Shown here one piece after another: positions 7,211 through 10,298 of a stretch of 10,298 nucleotides of DNA (positions are counted from its first letter, which is position 1; the number at the start of each line of letters is the position of its first letter). The position numbers and the translations under genes were made by a program. The notes under the pieces were generated by a model. That model saw only the letters and a program-made list of their open reading frames with translations. It had not been told where the DNA came from and did no database searches. Source of the DNA: an uncultured Veillonella sp. (GTDB lineage: Bacteria; Bacillota; Negativicutes; Veillonellales; Veillonellaceae); contig NZ_CAKPTN010000056.1 of the NCBI RefSeq assembly GCF_934190855.1, positions 1 to 10,298 of the forward strand, given 5' to 3'.

Positions 7211-8851
7211 ATGAGTTTAGCAAGTTTCTTTGAATCCATTCCGGAGAAACAACGCAATCTACAACTAGGTTTAGAATGCGATAATCCAATGAGTGGGGCC
7301 TTCCCTCACAAACGGGTTGTTCATGCAGGTCTTAATGGCACGCTTGTTTCTCCAAAGGAAACACAAGCCGTTTGGGATAATTTAATGAATGGCGCACCTA
7401 AAAAGGGTGAAATGCAATGTGCCTATATTCACATTCCGTTTTGTAAGACTAAATGTACATATTGTGGCTTCTTCCAAAATGGTACGAGTCAAAATGTAGA
7501 AGATCAATATATCGATGGTCTTATTAGTGAATTACAGCTCGCTAGTGAGCGCCCTAGATTAAAAGATGGTTTGATTCATGCTGTGTTTATTGGCGGTGGC
7601 ACGCCAACATCGTTATCACCAGTAAACTCTGAAAGATTGTTGAAAGCCATTAAAGAGTATTTGCCACTAGCTAACGATTATGAGTTGACCTTAGAAGGCC
7701 GTATTCACGATTTGATTCCTGAAAATCTTGATGTGTGGATGGCAAATGGTGTAAACCGCATGTCCATTGGCGTACAATCTTTCAATACAGAAGTGCGTCA
7801 AATGGTGGGTCGTTTAGATACGAAAGAAACCGTATTAGAACGGTTAGCAGCTTTAAAAGCCTATGGTCAATGCTCTGTTGTTATCGACTTGATTTATGGT
7901 TTGCCAGGACAAACGATGGAGGTTTGGGAACAAGACTTAGCCGATTTAGTTAGTTCTGGTGTAGATGGTGCAGACCTCTATCAATTGAATGTATTTGATG
8001 GTAGCGATCTTAATAAAGATATTGCAAGTGGTAAGGTTCCTGCCGCAGCTACAACTGCTATGCAAGGGGATATGTTCGAATTCGGCCGCCAATACTTAGA
8101 TGCGCGTTCCTATCGTCGATTAAGTGCGGCTCACTGGAGTGCGAACAACCGTGAACGTAGCTTGTATAACATCTTAGCTAAAGCAGGTGTACCGATGTTC
8201 CCGTTCGGCAGTGGTGCTGGCGGTAACGTCGATGGGTACGGCATGATGTTACATCGTGCATTAAAACCATACGAAGATATGGTTAGTCGCGGTGAAAAGC
8301 CATTTATGGCGCTCATGAAGCAAAGCGATTTACAACCTATCGTAAATCAAGTGGTAAGCCAACTGGAACAAGGTTTCCTCAATATTAAGAGCTTAACTAC
8401 ATTGGATTCAAAATTAGATGAATTAGAATGGCTTTATAAATTATGGGAAGAACGTGGTCTTGTCGCTTATAATGGTTTGCTTTATAAATTGACTGCAGCC
8501 GGTGAATTCTGGACTGTAAACCTTACACAAAGTACATTAGAAGCTGTAGAGTATATCATGACTGGTAAAAACTCCTTTGCTATGGAGGCAGTAGCTGCTC
8601 AAGATACGAAAACAACGTCTAAAGATAATCCTAATCAAGAGGTACGCGGTATTGGACAAGGTAAAGCTAATATTTCAGTACCTACCGATGAAGATTCAGA
8701 AGCACAACGCAAGGAAGCCCTCATTGCAAAAGCAAAAGCGGAAATCGCAAAAAGCGGTGCTTCTGGTGAGTCAGCGGAGAGAATGGTACAAGCTATGTAC
8801 AATTTGAGTGCTGACGAAATTGAATACATGATGGAACGTATGATGTCTTAA
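7211..8851 (+). CDS. hutW: HutW/ChuW-type radical SAM protein, probable anaerobilin synthase, with C-terminal extension
   Basis: Proteins of this family open the heme ring without oxygen, using S-adenosylmethionine, to release iron and a linear tetrapyrrole (anaerobilin in E. coli ChuW). The protein has 546 residues. The radical SAM cluster motif is CKTKCTYC (Cys78, Cys82, Cys85), preceded by AYIHIPF as in HemN-like enzymes. The SAM-binding GGGTP (128-132), the MSIGVQSF segment and DLIYGLPGQT follow in the expected order. The TAAGEFWTVNLTQ segment (about 428-440) resembles the C-terminus of ChuW/HutW. About 100 residues follow: a polar linker, a charged Ala/Lys/Glu helix and an AERMVQAMYNLSADEIEYMMERMM helix ending at the stop. 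This is longer than ChuW (about 445 residues). HemN (coproporphyrinogen dehydrogenase) is the alternative; the receptor, TonB and flavodoxin neighbours favour HutW. It is the last gene before the terminator. Confidence 0.88.
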   Translation: MSLASFFESIPEKQRNLQLGLECDNPMSGAFPHKRVVHAGLNGTLVSPKETQAVWDNLMNGAPKKGEMQCAYIHIPFCKTKCTYCGFFQNGTSQNVEDQYIDGLISELQLASERPRLKDGLIHAVFIGGGTPTSLSPVNSERLLKAIKEYLPLANDYELTLEGRIHDLIPENLDVWMANGVNRMSIGVQSFNTEVRQMVGRLDTKETVLERLAALKAYGQCSVVIDLIYGLPGQTMEVWEQDLADLVSSGVDGADLYQLNVFDGSDLNKDIASGKVPAAATTAMQGDMFEFGRQYLDARSYRRLSAAHWSANNRERSLYNILAKAGVPMFPFGSGAGGNVDGYGMMLHRALKPYEDMVSRGEKPFMALMKQSDLQPIVNQVVSQLEQGFLNIKSLTTLDSKLDELEWLYKLWEERGLVAYNGLLYKLTAAGEFWTVNLTQSTLEAVEYIMTGKNSFAMEAVAAQDTKTTSKDNPNQEVRGIGQGKANISVPTDEDSEAQRKEALIAKAKAEIAKSGASGESAERMVQAMYNLSADEIEYMMERMMS

Positions 8852-9058
8852 CCTGTTATATTACACCTTAAATCTAACAACCTTTCTCACACACTACATA
8901 TACTAAGCAAGACAAAATACGTGACATACATACTCTTGTAGTACAAAGTAACCCCAGACCGTGGTCTGGGGTTTACTTTTTACAAAGCGAAAGGTATTCT
9001 GTAGATATAAGATTTGAAGGTTGTTAAGACATATAAGAGTAGATGTTAGGAGCTAAGT
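8852..9058. other. Intergenic region between the heme operon and the kinase gene
   Basis: This AT-rich spacer of 207 bases holds the hutW terminator and must hold any promoter of the downstream unit. Two TATAAG hexamers (9006-9011 and 9032-9037) resemble -10 boxes, but neither has a good -35 box at 16-18 bases; the nearest, TTTACA at 8979-8984, is 21 bases before the first. A 10-base inverted repeat, TAACAACCTT (8875-8884) and AAGGTTGTTA (9017-9026), flanks the terminator. I see no small gene or RNA gene. Confidence 0.5.
8945..8981 (+). terminator. Rho-independent terminator after hutW
   Basis: AACCCCAGACC (8950-8960) pairs perfectly with GGTCTGGGGTT (8963-8973) around a GT centre. Allowing one bulged T, the stem extends through AAAGT and ACTTT. 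The T-run TTTTT (8977-8981) follows on the + strand. An A/G-rich stretch precedes the stem, so weak activity in the other direction is possible. The stem is GC-rich against its AT-rich surroundings. It lies 93 bases after the hutW stop and closes the heme operon. Confidence 0.9.
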
Positions 9059-10057
9059 ATGAGTGCATTTCCTCAAAAACATATAGATATTGTTGGCATC
9101 GGTGCTAGTACATTAGATCGATTTATCGTCGTCGATCATTATCCTACAGGCCGTGAGGTGCAACAAGTCATATCGTCTACTACAGATGGTGGTGGGCCAG
9201 TGGCTACAGCACTAGCGGTGGCAGGAAAATATGGTGCCCGTACTGCTATGATTGATAGTATTGGCGATGATATGGTAGGTCGTCATATATTAGATGATTT
9301 TAAAAAATACAATGTTAATACAGAGGCTATTCAAGTTGAAAGCGGTGCTAACAGTGGAGTGGCAACAATCCTCGTAAAACAGAGTACTGGTGAGCGTGCT
9401 GTATTTTTTGAACGGTCTACTGCAACTGAGCCTAAGTTTTTAGATACCCATCAGCAGCTGATAGGATCTGCCTATATTCTACATATCAATGGTCGACATC
9501 GCCAACTCATGCGATCTGCTATTGAGGTAGCCAAAGAGGTAGGCACTATCATTTCTTTAGATGGTGGTGCTCAGCGTTATGATGAAGACATGAAGCCTAT
9601 TACAGAAGATAGTCATATCGTTATCGTAGCTCGTGATTATGCTGAAAAATATACGGGCACAACTAATCTAGAAGATGCTTGTCGTATCATTCATGAACGA
9701 GGTGCATGTATTGCTGGAGTTACCGATGGTGCTAATGGCAGTTATTTTGTATGGCCTGATGGAACATCTTATCGCTGTAAACCATTCCCTCAAGATACAG
9801 TGGTGGATACTACGGGTGCAGGGGATAGTTTCCATGGTGCTTTTTTAGCACGATTGGTTACGTGCATCCGTAAAACTATGGATACGGCACAAACGAATAT
9901 GAATGGCCAAGAAGTATTAATGCATTGTGCTCATATAGATTTAGAGCATGCGGCTATCTTTGCTTCTGCTGTGGCCTCATTAAATACACAAGGTATTGGC
10001 GGGCGCAGTCCTTTGCCAAGCTTAGAACAAGTACATAAATTAATAGGATTGGAGTAA
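9059..10057 (+). CDS. PfkB-family carbohydrate/nucleoside kinase
   Basis: This is a cytoplasmic ribokinase-fold kinase of 332 residues, a normal length for the family. The N-terminal strand VGIGASTLDRFI is followed by DGGGPVATALAVAGKYGA (about 43-60), the substrate-side glycine motif. IDSIGDDMVGRHIL follows with the usual family spacing. The C-terminal signature DTTGAGDSFHGAFLA (250-264) carries the anion hole and the catalytic base Asp256. The substrate cannot be read from the sequence; sugar, sugar-phosphate and nucleoside kinases all share these motifs. Start: ATG at 9059 with AGGAG (9048-9052) 6 bases upstream. It lies after a strong terminator, so it probably starts its own transcript. 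The stop codon is 6 bases from the next start, so it is likely co-transcribed with the potassium transporter gene, which does not by itself suggest a shared pathway. Confidence 0.88.
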   Translation: MSAFPQKHIDIVGIGASTLDRFIVVDHYPTGREVQQVISSTTDGGGPVATALAVAGKYGARTAMIDSIGDDMVGRHILDDFKKYNVNTEAIQVESGANSGVATILVKQSTGERAVFFERSTATEPKFLDTHQQLIGSAYILHINGRHRQLMRSAIEVAKEVGTIISLDGGAQRYDEDMKPITEDSHIVIVARDYAEKYTGTTNLEDACRIIHERGACIAGVTDGANGSYFVWPDGTSYRCKPFPQDTVVDTTGAGDSFHGAFLARLVTCIRKTMDTAQTNMNGQEVLMHCAHIDLEHAAIFASAVASLNTQGIGGRSPLPSLEQVHKLIGLE

Positions 10058-10063
10058 TGTTGT

Positions 10064-10298
10064 ATGTGGCATGATATTTCACACTCTCATGTACAACGAT
10101 ACATGCAGCAAAATCCCTATCGTTTATTGGCACTTAGCTTTCTAGCGGTGATGACATTAGGTACGCTATTACTTATGTTGCCTATAGCAAGTATGCCAGG
10201 ACAGAGTACAACCCTTGTGGATGCAGCTTTCACGGCCGTATCTTGCGTATCTGTGACTGGGTTAGCAACGGTCGATACCTATTACCATTGGTCTCTAT
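10064..10298 (+). CDS. ktrB: KtrB/TrkH-family potassium uptake channel subunit (3' partial)
   Basis: Only the first 78 residues are present; the frame runs off the window. They show a short N-terminus with NPYR, one membrane helix (about residues 21-42, ending LLLMLPIAS), then DAAFTAVSCVSVTGLATVDT (52-71). This last stretch is the first pore loop and selectivity-filter segment of the Trk/Ktr superfamily, with filter glycine Gly66. The filter comes after a single membrane helix, at a position like that in KtrB (around residue 70) rather than in the longer TrkH, so I favour KtrB. The product would move potassium across the inner membrane, normally with a KtrA/TrkA-type nucleotide-binding regulator; none is visible here, though one may follow. 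Start: ATG at 10064 with GGAG (10051-10054) inside the end of the kinase gene. Confidence 0.85.
   Translation, partial: MWHDISHSHVQRYMQQNPYRLLALSFLAVMTLGTLLLMLPIASMPGQSTTLVDAAFTAVSCVSVTGLATVDTYYHWSL

Noticed and set aside
7211..8851. HemN (oxygen-independent coproporphyrinogen oxidase) as the identity
   Set aside because: The shared radical SAM core would allow it, but the FWTVNLTQ C-terminal pattern and the uptake/flavodoxin neighbours fit HutW/ChuW better. It remains possible.
9006..9037. Promoter for the kinase gene based on two TATAAG hexamers
   Set aside because: No -35 box at an acceptable distance from either hexamer. Such hexamers are common in AT-rich DNA, so I list them only in the intergenic entry.

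Overview
The window looks like chromosomal DNA of a diderm Firmicute of the Negativicutes, most likely Veillonella or a close relative. This is inferred from three things. There is outer-membrane machinery (a TonB-dependent receptor and ExbB/ExbD/TonB) in moderately AT-rich DNA with AAGGAG-type ribosome sites. There is a beta-barrel half that resembles the barrel of the OmpM-type porins of this class. The gene set is also typical of an anaerobe. I could not run a search, so the genus is an inference.

All genes read on the + strand. Positions 1-8851 form one apparent operon. It begins with a 5'-truncated, very large outer-membrane protein of at least 1586 residues. Its first half is a TonB-dependent receptor and its second half is a separate porin-like barrel. 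Then come exbB, exbD and tonB, spaced 2-35 bases apart. They are followed by a small flavodoxin and a radical SAM protein of the HutW/ChuW (anaerobilin synthase) type. A strong hairpin terminator sits at about 8945-8981.

Positions 9059-10298 start a second unit: a PfkB-family sugar/nucleoside kinase, followed closely by the N-terminus of a KtrB/TrkH-type potassium transporter cut off by the window end.

The first operon reads as an oxygen-independent heme acquisition and breakdown pathway. The receptor would bind heme or a heme protein, ExbB-ExbD-TonB would power its transport across the outer membrane, the radical SAM enzyme would open the porphyrin ring without oxygen, and the flavodoxin would supply electrons or reduce the tetrapyrrole product. 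The inner-membrane heme transporter, the receptor N-terminus and the operon promoter are not in the window.

The most unusual items are the receptor-porin fusion, the patchy AT-rich inserts inside both barrels, the glycine-rich (not proline-rich) TonB spacer, and a C-terminal extension of about 100 residues on the HutW-like enzyme.
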